Assembly (NCBI RefSeq): GCF_001654455.1
Contig: NZ_CP015772.1
Span: 1-64,000, forward strand
Length of the DNA stretch: 64,000 nt
Direction of reading: 5' to 3'
Origin: Niabella ginsenosidivorans
GTDB taxonomy: Bacteria > Bacteroidota > Bacteroidia > Chitinophagales > Chitinophagaceae
Positions 33,150-41,201 of the stretch are shown one piece after another; position 1 is the first letter of the stretch, and every line of letters begins with the position of its first letter. The notes below the pieces were generated by a model. That model made no database searches, was not told the DNA's origin, and was given only the letters and a program-made list of their open reading frames with translations. Position numbers and translations under genes: made by a program.

Positions 33150-36023
33150 TTACAGCGTTCTCTTCACTTCTTCCAGTTCGTATGCTTCTACTACATCACC
33201 GGTTTTTATGTCGTTGTAGTTCTTAACGGTCAAACCACATTCCATTCCGGCCAGCACTTCTTTTACATCATCTTTAAAGCGCTTCAGCGAGCCCAGTTCC
33301 GCAACTGCATTTTCACCGGTCGGGTAAATGACGATGCCATCGCGGATGAGGCGTATTTTATTATCGCGTTTGATACGGCCATCCAGCACATAACATCCTG
33401 CCACAACGGCTTTGTCAAATTTAAATACCTCCCTGATCTCTACGTTACCGACGATCTTTTCTTTTACTGTCGGCTCCAGCATACCTTCCATTGCACTCTT
33501 CACTTCTTCAATGGCATTGTAGATGATGGAGTACATTTTTATTTCAATACCTGCATTATTGGCCAGTTGCAATGCCTGCTGGGACGGGCGTACGTTAAAG
33601 GCAATAACAATGGCATCGGAGGCTTCTGCCAGTACAATATCACTTTCATTGATCTGACCTACTCCTTTGTGAATCACGTTCACCAGGATCTCTTCAGTAG
33701 AAAGCTTCTGTAATGAGTCGCTCAGCGCTTCTACGGAACCATCCACGTCGCCTTTAATGATCACGTTCAGCTCTTTAAAGCTGCCCAGTGCCAGGCGGCG
33801 GCCGATTTCATCAAGCGTGATGTGTTTCTTGGTACGCATGCCCTGTTCACGGAGGATCTGCGAACGGCGATTGGCAATACTTTTGGCTTCAGACTCTTCT
33901 TCGTACACTTTAAACTTCTCGCCGGCCTGCGGAGCGCCATTCAGACCCAGCACTACAGCAGGAGCAGAAGGCCCTGCGGTGTCCTGCCGTTTGTTGCGCT
34001 CATTGAACATGGCTTTTACCCTGCCATAATATTGTCCGCTAACTATAATGTCGCCGGCTTTTAAGGTACCGTTTTCTACCAGCAGCGTGGCTACATAACC
34101 ACGGCCTTTATCCAGGGTAGCTTCAATAATGGTACCTGTTGCTTCCCTGTCGGGGTTCGCCTTCAGATCCAGTAATTCGGCTTCCAGCAATATTTTTTCC
34201 AGCAGCTTATCCACATTCAGTCCCTGTTTGGCGCTTAGCTCCTGGCTTTGGTATTTGCCCCCCCATTCTTCTACCAGGATGTTCATCTGCGACAGCTGTT
34301 CATATATTTTCTGGGGATTGGCACCGTCTTTATCAATTTTATTAATGGCAAAGATCATGGGTACGCCGGCCGCCTGTGCGTGGCTGATGGCTTCTCTTGT
34401 CTGAGGCATTACCGCATCATCAGCAGCTATCACAATCACTGCAATATCGGTAACCTTGGCACCTCTGGCGCGCATTGCGGTAAACGCTTCGTGCCCGGGA
34501 GTATCCAGGAACGTAATTTCCTTATCATTGCCTACCTGCACACGGTATGCCCCGATATGCTGGGTGATACCGCCTGCTTCGCCCGCCACAACATTTGCAT
34601 TTCTTATATAGTCCAGCAAAGAGGTTTTACCATGGTCTACGTGGCCCATGATCGTAACGATCGGGCTTCTCGGAATCAGTGCTGCCTCATCATCTTCTTC
34701 CTCTTCGTCTTCTTCCATTTCCATCTGCTGTTCCATATCAATAAAAGAAACATCATATCCAAACTCACTTGCCACCAGTTCTATTACCTCTGCATCCAGG
34801 CGCTGGTTAATGGAAACCATTATACCCAGGCTCATACACTTGCTGATCACATCTGCAAAACTTACATCCATCAGGTTGGCCAGTTCGCTTACACTGATGA
34901 ACTCTGTTACGCGTAATGTTTTGTCGGCGCTTTCATCCTCAATGGCTTCTGCCGCCTCGTGCCGTTTATCACGGCGGGCCTTTGCACGCATGCTTTTTTG
35001 CTTATTACCGCCGCCACCGCTCAGCTTGGCCTGGGTTTCCCGTATCTTTTCCTGTATTTCTTTTTCGTCGATCTGTTTTTCTTCCCTGTGCGGCCGGTGC
35101 CGGTCCCTGAAGTTGCCCTTTCCGTGATGGCTGCCACCATGCTGGCCGTGACCACCGCTCCGGCCCTCCTGTCTCTGGCCGGCATGATTTCCTTTATTAC
35201 GATCCGTATCGGCCTTTACTTCCTTCTTTTCAATAGGAATCCGTTTACGCTTCCTTTTTTCATCCCGTTTGGGGCGGGTATCATTATCTACCGGCAGGTT
35301 AATTTTTCCCAGGATTTTGGGGCCTTCAATTTTTTCAGCCTGTATATTGGTGATCTGAACTTCTTCCTGTTTTGTTTCTTCCACGGCCGGTGGTGCCGCT
35401 TCTTCTTTTACCGGTGCTTTTACTGGTTCCGGCTCTTCTTCTTTTTTTGCAACCGGCTCTTCCACTTTTTCCGGTTGTTTCTCCTCAACGGAAGGCTGTT
35501 CTTTTTTAGCGGACCGCTTGGGACGGGTAGATGAGTCAATAGCTGAAAGATCGATCTTACTGATGATCTTGGGGCCTTCAATGTCCGGCACCTGTACTTT
35601 TGCCACTACCTCTTCGTCGGGTGTTTGTGTTTTTTCAGCTACCGGTTCAGGAGCCGGCTCCGGCCGGGCTGCTTCTACCTGAGGCTCTTCTTCTTTTTTT
35701 GCAACCGGCTCTTCGGGTTTTACCGGTTCTGCCACAGGAGCAACCGGTTCTTCTTTTTTGACCGGTTCTTCTTCATCACGACGCCTTCTGCCGTCTCCGC
35801 CAAGCCCTTTAGGCAGTTCTACCTGGTCACTGATGTTTTTCGCGGCTTTATCGCTTTGGAATCCCTGTTGCAGCGCAGTATACATAGCCTCAGATAACTT
35901 TGTGGAAGGTTTGAGTTCGTCTTTTTCAAATCCCTTGCCTACCAGAAAGTCAATAAGGGTATCCTGGCCAATGTTAAATTCCTTAGCCGCCTGTAATAAT
36001 CTTGGAAGTTTTTTTTCTGCCAT
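33150..36023 (-). CDS. infB: Translation initiation factor IF-2
   Basis: IF-2 delivers initiator tRNA to the 30S subunit. From the ATG at 36023-36021 ([20 protein letters not shown]) it has 957 residues. An IF2_N module opens the protein; a long Pro/Glu/Lys-rich arm (about 75-380) includes two copies of an EGPKI-type segment ([11 protein letters not shown] and [11 protein letters not shown]); the GTPase begins near residue 455 with GHVDHGKTS, followed by DTPGHEAFT and NKIDKDGAN. Domains II-IV are complete. The arm's length and composition are usual for Bacteroidota. It is the third gene of the rimP-nusA-infB set. Confidence 0.96.
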   Translation of the reverse strand: MAEKKLPRLLQAAKEFNIGQDTLIDFLVGKGFEKDELKPSTKLSEAMYTALQQGFQSDKAAKNISDQVELPKGLGGDGRRRRDEEEPVKKEEPVAPVAEPVKPEEPVAKKEEEPQVEAARPEPAPEPVAEKTQTPDEEVVAKVQVPDIEGPKIISKIDLSAIDSSTRPKRSAKKEQPSVEEKQPEKVEEPVAKKEEEPEPVKAPVKEEAAPPAVEETKQEEVQITNIQAEKIEGPKILGKINLPVDNDTRPKRDEKRKRKRIPIEKKEVKADTDRNKGNHAGQRQEGRSGGHGQHGGSHHGKGNFRDRHRPHREEKQIDEKEIQEKIRETQAKLSGGGGNKQKSMRAKARRDKRHEAAEAIEDESADKTLRVTEFISVSELANLMDVSFADVISKCMSLGIMVSINQRLDAEVIELVASEFGYDVSFIDMEQQMEMEEDEEEEDDEAALIPRSPIVTIMGHVDHGKTSLLDYIRNANVVAGEAGGITQHIGAYRVQVGNDKEITFLDTPGHEAFTAMRARGAKVTDIAVIVIAADDAVMPQTREAISHAQAAGVPMIFAINKIDKDGANPQKIYEQLSQMNILVEEWGGKYQSQELSAKQGLNVDKLLEKILLEAELLDLKANPDREATGTIIEATLDKGRGYVATLLVENGTLKAGDIIVSGQYYGRVKAMFNERNKRQDTAGPSAPAVVLGLNGAPQAGEKFKVYEEESEAKSIANRRSQILREQGMRTKKHITLDEIGRRLALGSFKELNVIIKGDVDGSVEALSDSLQKLSTEEILVNVIHKGVGQINESDIVLAEASDAIVIAFNVRPSQQALQLANNAGIEIKMYSIIYNAIEEVKSAMEGMLEPTVKEKIVGNVEIREVFKFDKAVVAGCYVLDGRIKRDNKIRLIRDGIVIYPTGENAVAELGSLKRFKDDVKEVLAGMECGLTVKNYNDIKTGDVVEAYELEEVKRTL

Positions 36024-36104
36024 AAATATTTTTCCCATTCCGTAATAACGGAATCATTTAATTGATCACTCTCACAAAATCCCCGCAAAACCGTGAAATG
36101 CCTT

Positions 36105-37352
36105 TTATTCACGTTCTAATTCTTCCTGCAAAATTTTGCGGACATCCTCTACGGTTTCCTTCTCTAAGTCTGCTCTTTTTTCCAGTTCAGTCGGGGACAT
36201 GCGCAATACGCTTCTTGCCGTGTCACAACCTATTTTCTTCAATGCATCAATAACCCACTCGTCAATTTCGTCTGCAAATTCTTCAAGATCCACATCAAAT
36301 TCTTCATCTTCATCTTCTGTATCACGGTATACATCCAGCTCATACCCTGTTAGATCTGAGGCCAGCTTAATGTTTACCCCTCTTTTACCAATAGCCAGGG
36401 AAACCTGGTCCGGTTTTAAGAAGATGCTGGCATGCCTGTTCTCCTGGTCCAGGCTCATACTGGTGATTTTTGCAGGAGTCAGCGCACGCTGGATCAGTAA
36501 TTGCATATTGGTGGTCCAGTTGATCACATCAATGTTTTCATTCTTCAGCTCGCGCACAATACCATGTATACGGCTTCCCTTCATACCCACACAGGCGCCC
36601 ACCGGGTCAATCCTGTCGTCATAAGATTCCACGGCAACTTTTGCACGTTCGCCCGGCTCTCTTACAATTTTTTTAATGATGATCAACCCGTCAAAGATCT
36701 CCGGCACTTCAATTTCCAGCAATTTAGCAAGGAAATCCGGCGAAGTTCTGGAAAGGATAATTACCGGATTATTATTTTTCAGATCCACGCGTGTTACCAC
36801 TGCGCGGATGTTTTCTCCTTTTTTAAAATAGTCCTGCGGAATCTGTTCGCTTTTGGGAAGGATCAGCTCATTGCCTTCCTCATCCAGCAATAAGATTTCC
36901 TTTTTCCAAACCTGGTAAACTTCTGCGCTGATGATCTCGCCGATGCGGTCTTCATATTTTTTTGCCAGCACATTTTTCTTCAGGTCGCTGATACGGCCGG
37001 CCAATGTTTGTTTGGCGGCCAGGATGGCCCTGCGGCCAAAATCAATCAGGTCGATCTCTTCATACAGATCTTCACCTACTTCATAATCGGGTTCCAGCTT
37101 AATGGCCTCAGAATAGGCAACCTGCGCCAGCGGATCTTCCACTTCCCCGTCTTCTACAATCGTCCGGTGCCTTACGATTTCTAGGTCACCTTTTTCTGCG
37201 TTTACGATCACATCAAAGTTTTCGTCACTGCCATATTTTTTCCGCAATAAGGTCTTAAACACATCCTCTACAACTTTCATCATTGTAGGACGATCTATAT
37301 TTTCTGCATCTTTAAAGTCCTGGAATGCCTCAATTAAATTAATACTTGCCAT
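36105..37352 (-). CDS. nusA: Transcription termination/antitermination factor NusA
   Basis: NusA binds RNA polymerase and nascent RNA and modulates pausing and termination. The 415 residues contain the N-terminal polymerase-binding domain (about 1-130), an S1 domain (about 135-200), and two KH domains (about 230-345, with GACVGMKGSRIHGIVRELKN and SLAIGKRGVNIKLASD). The acidic tail with EDEDEEFDVDLEEF follows. Between rimP and infB, as in most bacteria. Confidence 0.95.
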   Translation of the reverse strand: MASINLIEAFQDFKDAENIDRPTMMKVVEDVFKTLLRKKYGSDENFDVIVNAEKGDLEIVRHRTIVEDGEVEDPLAQVAYSEAIKLEPDYEVGEDLYEEIDLIDFGRRAILAAKQTLAGRISDLKKNVLAKKYEDRIGEIISAEVYQVWKKEILLLDEEGNELILPKSEQIPQDYFKKGENIRAVVTRVDLKNNNPVIILSRTSPDFLAKLLEIEVPEIFDGLIIIKKIVREPGERAKVAVESYDDRIDPVGACVGMKGSRIHGIVRELKNENIDVINWTTNMQLLIQRALTPAKITSMSLDQENRHASIFLKPDQVSLAIGKRGVNIKLASDLTGYELDVYRDTEDEDEEFDVDLEEFADEIDEWVIDALKKIGCDTARSVLRMSPTELEKRADLEKETVEDVRKILQEELERE

Positions 37353-37400
37353 AATGAAGTACGATTTGCCTTAATGAAACCCAGCTCCCTGAGCTGCTTT

Positions 37401-37871
37401 TTAAAATTTAATTTGAATTTTTGTTGTTTTTATTGTTTCAAACAGGATAGAATGCTCCGTTTTTTCCATTTTTCTTCCCTTTCCCTTTGTTTCCTCTACA
37501 ACAAGGCCTTTGTCATCAACCGAAAGTAATCTGCCTTCCACTTTTTTACCGTCAAGAGTGATCACTTCCACATCCCGTCCGATATTTTTTACATACTGCC
37601 GGTACAACTTTAAGGGCTCATCCAAACCGGGAGAAGATACTTCCAAAGAAAAATCCCCGTCAGGAAAAAACCCTTCTTCTTCCATTTGTTTATAAAGAGC
37701 CCTGTTATATTTTACAAGATCATCAATTCCAACCCCTTCATCACCGTCAATAAATATTTTAAAATTATTGGTGGGCTTTATTCGGATATCTACCAAAAAA
37801 TGAGACGGATTTTGGGTCAGCAGCGCAACTACTTTTTCCTGTATTTGTTCAATTATTTCCTCTTTATTCAT
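37401..37871 (-). CDS. rimP: Ribosome maturation factor RimP
   Basis: RimP assists 30S assembly. The 156-residue protein has the IDGDEGVGIDDLVKYNRALY segment, the LEVSSPGLDEPL motif of the family (about residues 90-101) and the C-terminal SH3-like domain. It is the first gene of the rimP-nusA-infB operon. A -7 box (TACCTTTG, 37935-37928) and a hairpin leader precede it. Confidence 0.94.
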   Translation of the reverse strand: MNKEEIIEQIQEKVVALLTQNPSHFLVDIRIKPTNNFKIFIDGDEGVGIDDLVKYNRALYKQMEEEGFFPDGDFSLEVSSPGLDEPLKLYRQYVKNIGRDVEVITLDGKKVEGRLLSVDDKGLVVEETKGKGRKMEKTEHSILFETIKTTKIQIKF

Positions 37872-37890
37872 ATTCCGGAAAAAAGAAGAA

Positions 37891-37908
37891 GGGAACGCCT
37901 CCGTTCCC
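37891..37908 (-). promoter_or_regulatory. Hairpin in the rimP-nusA-infB leader, possible attenuator
   Basis: GGGAACG and CGTTCCC form a perfect seven-base stem with a four-base loop in the roughly 55-base leader, followed on the minus strand by TTCTTCTTTTTT. That is the form of an intrinsic terminator located 20 bases before the rimP ATG. Control of nusA expression by attenuation is inference. Confidence 0.55.
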
Positions 37909-37927
37909 TCTGTCTCCTTTTCTGGCG

Positions 37928-37959
37928 CAAAGGTAAGTTATTTATAGCAAAAAGTGCAA
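37928..37959 (-). promoter_or_regulatory. Promoter of the rimP-nusA-infB operon
   Basis: On the minus strand TTG (37959-37957), 21 bases, then TACCTTTG (37935-37928). The spacing is two bases longer than ideal. Confidence 0.55.
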
Positions 37960-38076
37960 TTTTTACCCCTTTTTTTACAGCGGAGCCGCTTAATTTTTTC
38001 AAAAAAAATTAAACATCCTCTGTGACAACATTTTTATCTATAAGACGTTTATTATATACATCATAATGCATAAAGA

Positions 38077-38319
38077 ATGATTTCCGTACTACTATACGCC
38101 CTGCTGTTTTATTTTCTTTACAATTTTGTTGTAAAATTTGTTCTGCCGGTGTATAGGACCACCAGGGAAGTAAAAAGACAGTTCTCCCATATGAAACAAC
38201 AGTTTCAGCCGGACCAGCAAAGTGCAGCCGGTGCTTCCGAAACACAAACCCCCTCTGCGGCTGCCAAGGCCGGAAAGCCGGGGGTAGGTGAATATATCGA
38301 CTTTGAGGAAGTAAAGTGA
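38077..38319 (+). CDS. DUF4834 family small membrane protein
   Basis: Eighty residues: one N-terminal transmembrane helix (MISVLLYALLFYFLYNFVVK) then a short cytoplasmic tail ending GVGEYIDFEEVK. This helix-plus-tail form and the YIDFEEVK ending match the Bacteroidota DUF4834 family, whose function is unknown. Its stop codon abuts the stop of the convergent gene at 38320. It is divergent from rimP. Confidence 0.75.
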   Translation: MISVLLYALLFYFLYNFVVKFVLPVYRTTREVKRQFSHMKQQFQPDQQSAAGASETQTPSAAAKAGKPGVGEYIDFEEVK

Positions 38320-38742
38320 TCAACTGGTATGATCCTGGATGATCTTCCAGGTACCGTCTATTTGCCTGAAGATCAGTGTGTATTGCCCCTTCAGGTCGCC
38401 CATTTCCCTTTTTAAATGCCATTTTCCCACCACGTTATAATAACCGGTGCCCAGGGGCTGTACTTTTATAAGATCAAATTCCAATACGCCCATATCTTTT
38501 TTGGTTGGATAGCTTTTTTTATAATTCTCCAGCGTTTTTTGCCACCCGTATGTAATGCCGTTCTTCCCTGCGAAGAGCAATGAATCACTTTTCCAGTAAG
38601 TTTCCATGAATGTATCTATATCCCCTTTATTCCAGGCGGTGATTTGCTGCTGCAGAACCTCTCTTACCTGATCAGCAGCTTTATCCTGGGCACAGGAGCT
38701 GATCATCAATAAGTTGAACGCAATTGCCAATACATATTTCAT
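38320..38742 (-). CDS. NTF2/SnoaL-like lipoprotein
   Basis: From the ATG at 38742-38740 the protein has 140 residues, with the lipoprotein signal MKYVLAIAFNLLMISSCAQD (Cys17). The rest is a single NTF2-like fold of the YybH/DUF4440 type, with VLQQQITAWNKGDIDTFMET, SDSLLFAGKNGITYGW and the final GTWKIIQDHTS. Proteins of this fold bind small ligands or are enzymes; no active-site assignment is possible. Confidence 0.82.
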   Translation of the reverse strand: MKYVLAIAFNLLMISSCAQDKAADQVREVLQQQITAWNKGDIDTFMETYWKSDSLLFAGKNGITYGWQKTLENYKKSYPTKKDMGVLEFDLIKVQPLGTGYYNVVGKWHLKREMGDLKGQYTLIFRQIDGTWKIIQDHTS

Positions 38743-38853
38743 ATTCTTAACAGATTTTACGGCATTCAAAATGAATACCTGCTCTAAAAGTACCCCTTAA
38801 CAGCCATATACCCTATTTATAGGGCAAAGGTTTATCAACCGGACTAAAAACAA

Positions 38854-39255
38854 TTAAAAATGATCATGGTTGCAGTCGTCCGCATGGGCATGATTGTGCC
38901 GGCGGCAATACCTGTAGTTGAGGATATGTGCTCCGATAATGAAAACCACAGCCGGGATCAGCAGCAGATTATGATAAAGCAAAAAGATCTGTTTTAAAAC
39001 CAGGAAACCAATGCCCAGGGTAAACAGGATGATCGGTAGCATTTTATGATGATGTTTTTTATAACCGTGAGAAAGCGCATAGATCCCGATCAGGAAGGCT
39101 AAAAGAATCATTCCGGCTTCAAAACTCCTGTTCTCAATAATGTTTACACCAAAAAGCGGCAGGCTGGCCATAAAAAGCGGCAAAACGGCACAGTGAACAG
39201 CACAAATCACCGAAGCAGAGATCCCTATAGCGTCCCAATTGATTTTCGACTTCAT
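38854..39255 (-). CDS. MerC domain membrane protein
   Basis: A 133-residue, four-helix membrane protein. The first helix carries ASVICAVHCAVLPLF with C18 and C22, the paired cysteines of MerC-type metal transporters. The C-terminal tail NHAHADDCNHDHF is rich in His, Asp and Cys and should bind divalent metal. In MerC the metal is mercury, but the divergent SCO and Fur genes and the shared palindrome point to zinc or copper handling here (inference). Confidence 0.85.
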   Translation of the reverse strand: MKSKINWDAIGISASVICAVHCAVLPLFMASLPLFGVNIIENRSFEAGMILLAFLIGIYALSHGYKKHHHKMLPIILFTLGIGFLVLKQIFLLYHNLLLIPAVVFIIGAHILNYRYCRRHNHAHADDCNHDHF

Positions 39256-39258
39256 TCT

Positions 39259-39267
39259 GCAAAAATA
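39259..39267 (-). promoter_or_regulatory. -7 box of the merC-like gene
   Basis: TATTTTTGC on the minus strand ends three bases before the ATG, predicting a leaderless or nearly leaderless message. Its expected -33 region falls on the GTTGCAA palindrome. Confidence 0.5.
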
Positions 39268-39285
39268 TTTAAAAATAGAAACAGT

Positions 39286-39307
39286 GTTGCAAATATTTTA
39301 TTGCAAC
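39286..39307. promoter_or_regulatory. GTTGCAA palindrome, likely metal-regulator operator
   Basis: GTTGCAA (39286-39292) and TTGCAAC (39301-39307) are perfect seven-base inverted arms with eight bases between. It lies in the 143-base divergent region between the merC-like gene and the SCO-fur pair, 31 bases from one start and 92 from the other. A Fur-family protein encoded two genes away is the natural candidate ligand; a Zur-type role would fit such a TTGCAA-rich site, but this is inferred. Confidence 0.65.
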
Positions 39308-39374
39308 TACAGATAAACGATTTTAGGACGAATTTGTTAAACAGTTGAGATACATTTCTCCTGAAAATTTCATG

Positions 39375-39382
39375 TACGTTTG
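39375..39382 (+). promoter_or_regulatory. -7 box of the SCO-fur operon
   Basis: TACGTTTG matches TAnnTTTG, 17 bases before the SCO ATG at 39399. Confidence 0.5.
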
Positions 39383-39398
39383 CAGTTAATTTTTAGCA

Positions 39399-40019
39399 AT
39401 GTCAAAAAAAGCGGTCTTCTATATTGTATTTTTTGTGGGGTTATCCATCGCATTCTATCTTTCTGCTGTTCATTTTATACCGGGATTTGATAAAAGAAAG
39501 CTGGAACCGATCAGCAGGGTAGGCCGGTTCTCCTTCCTGAACCAGGATGGCCAGCCCTTTTCCAATAAAGATGTCGCCGGCAAAGTATATGTGACAGAAT
39601 ATTTTTATACTACCTGCCCCGGCATTTGCCCGATGATGAACGACAATATGAAACAGGTATATGAAAAATATAAGGGCACGCCGGATTTCCTGATCGTTTC
39701 CCATACCTGCGATCCGGAGCGGGATTCTGCAGCTCAATTAAAACACTATGCTGATTCTATGAAAGTGGATACCCGGCAATGGGTATTCTTAACCGGCAGG
39801 AAGGATAGCCTGTATAAGATGGCCCGCCTTAGTTATACGATTGATGATCCGGCCAATAACCTGAACTCTGATAAAGATGACTTCCTGCATACGCAGTTCT
39901 GGGCGCTTGTTGACCGGCAGGGAAACGTGGTAAAAATATATGATGGTTTAAAGCAGAAGGAGATCAACCAGCTGATAGCAGATATTGCGGATGAATTAAA
40001 AGAACCTAAAAATAATTAG
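39399..40019 (+). CDS. SCO1/SenC/PrrC family protein
   Basis: SCO proteins are membrane-tethered thioredoxin-fold copper chaperones, classically for cytochrome c oxidase CuA. The 206-residue protein has an N-terminal anchor (about 5-23) and the metal/redox motif TTCPGICP with C73 and C77; the conserved His is H164 in DDFLHTQFWALVD. All three copper ligands are thus present. It is the first gene of a pair with a Fur-type regulator six bases downstream, an uncommon partner for SCO. Confidence 0.92.
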   Translation: MSKKAVFYIVFFVGLSIAFYLSAVHFIPGFDKRKLEPISRVGRFSFLNQDGQPFSNKDVAGKVYVTEYFYTTCPGICPMMNDNMKQVYEKYKGTPDFLIVSHTCDPERDSAAQLKHYADSMKVDTRQWVFLTGRKDSLYKMARLSYTIDDPANNLNSDKDDFLHTQFWALVDRQGNVVKIYDGLKQKEINQLIADIADELKEPKNN

Positions 40020-40025
40020 TCAGCC

Positions 40026-40445
40026 ATGGATACTATTGTTCAGATCTTAAAACAGAATAATCTTAGCGTAACGGAGGGCAGAAGAAAGATCCTGTCCCTG
40101 TTTTTAAACAGTAATGGCGCTCTGGCACATGCAGATATTGAAAAGAATACGGACAAGCATTTTGATCGCGTAACTGTTTACCGCACCCTCCAGTCTTTTG
40201 TTGATAAGGGCATTATACATACCATTCCCACTTCAGACAACAGCATTAAATATGCGCTGTGCAAGGATGATTGCAGCGAAGGCCATCATCATGACGAGCA
40301 TATCCATTTATTATGTACGCACTGCGGCAATACGTTTTGCCTGGATGATGTGGTAACGCCTGCTATAAGGCTTCCGAAAGGATATACGATTAACCAGGTG
40401 GAAGTAGTGGTAAAAGGTGTTTGCAAAACCTGTAATCTTCAATAA
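40026..40445 (+). CDS. Fur family metal-responsive regulator
   Basis: A 139-residue Fur-family repressor: winged helix (about 1-75, with DKHFDRVTVYRTLQSFVDKG as recognition region) and a dimerisation domain. Structural zinc site CTHC (C97, C100) and CKTC (C133, C136) is complete, and GHHHDEHIHL (86-95) supplies regulatory-metal ligands. The family splits into Fur, Zur, PerR and others that cannot be told apart by eye; context with MerC and SCO suggests Zur-like or copper/zinc stress control. It ends in a terminator at 40453-40478. Confidence 0.9.
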   Translation: MDTIVQILKQNNLSVTEGRRKILSLFLNSNGALAHADIEKNTDKHFDRVTVYRTLQSFVDKGIIHTIPTSDNSIKYALCKDDCSEGHHHDEHIHLLCTHCGNTFCLDDVVTPAIRLPKGYTINQVEVVVKGVCKTCNLQ

Positions 40446-40452
40446 GAAAAGC

Positions 40453-40478
40453 CCTGATGTGGAAACATCAGGACTTTT
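40453..40478 (+). terminator. Terminator after the fur-like gene
   Basis: CCTGATGT (40453-40460) and ACATCAGG (40465-40472) with a GGAA loop, followed by ACTTTTG. Confidence 0.8.
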
Positions 40479-40541
40479 GATTAATGTTTTGACTAAATGC
40501 TAATATACACCATTCTTTTGTTGCATCCAAATAAAATATTC

Positions 40542-40889
40542 CTAATTGCTGCGCCCGCCTACTAAAGAATAAAGCACGGAAGATCCTATTGAAAGCAAGA
40601 TACTGAATATCAGTGCCCACCAGAATCCATCCACATAAACGCCTTTAAAAAGATTCGCAGTCAGCAATACCATAAACGCATTTATTACCAGCAGGAACAA
40701 CCCCAGCGAAAGTATGGTAACAGGAATTGTAAGAATTACCAGAACCGGTTTTATGACAGCATTTAAAAGAGCCAGCACTAATGCAAACAATGCGGCGGTT
40801 TTCATATCTACTATTTTAACTCCTGGCAAAATGGCTGGAAGCAGATAGGCAATGAGGCCCGTTATCAGCACTTTTAATATGAAATTCAT
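40542..40889 (-). CDS. Phage-holin-family (holin_4_2-like) membrane protein
   Basis: A 115-residue protein made of four hydrophobic helices, with the LLPAILPGVKIVDMKTAALF and VLALLNAVIKPVLVILTIPV segments typical of the widespread chromosomal holin_4_2/YvlD-type family. No lysin, portal or other phage gene is near, so despite the name this is an ordinary membrane protein of unknown role. Confidence 0.85.
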   Translation of the reverse strand: MNFILKVLITGLIAYLLPAILPGVKIVDMKTAALFALVLALLNAVIKPVLVILTIPVTILSLGLFLLVINAFMVLLTANLFKGVYVDGFWWALIFSILLSIGSSVLYSLVGGRSN

Positions 40890-40998
40890 CGAATCGAATA
40901 GCTTTAATAAGTGTTAAAGATAAATAAATTGTGTAAGAACCGATTCAAATGGCAGCAGAAATCCGCTGCTGATCATAGTGTTGCCTCCAAACTATTAC

Positions 40999-41088
40999 GC
41001 CACAAATACACGAATAAATAAAACAGGCTTTTTTCTTTTAAAATGGACATGAATAACGCCATTTGGCGCTTATTCGGGAATTAGTGGC
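40999..41088. repeat. 90-base inverted-repeat element
   Basis: Nineteen-base arms at 40999-41017 and 41070-41088 match at 16 of 19 positions as inverted repeats. Inside is a second stem, CGCCA-TT-TGGCG (41057-41068). It sits in the 312-base gap before the GH95 gene, which otherwise shows nothing. It has the size of a small non-coding palindromic repeat; no target-site duplication was seen. Confidence 0.5.
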
Positions 41089-41201
41089 ATTGTGAATGAA
41101 CCTTACTCATAGCCCATTTCAGTAAAAAATAAATTTATGGGCCACCTTGATATTGCCACCTGTTTATGTAATTGCGCGGAGCAATGACTATATTGCGGAT
41201 T

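Noticed and set aside
34959-35534. Plus-strand open frame rich in Phe and Leu, resembling a membrane protein
   Set aside because: It is antisense to the Glu/Lys-rich arm of IF-2; the hydrophobic look comes from complementing GAA and AAA codons.
38009-38422. Minus-strand open frame of 137 codons
   Set aside because: It overlaps both DUF4834 and the NTF2-like lipoprotein gene, each of which has family-like features.
40542-40889. Holin-like protein as a sign of a prophage
   Set aside because: No lysin, integrase, capsid or tail gene is present, and this holin family is common on Bacteroidota chromosomes.
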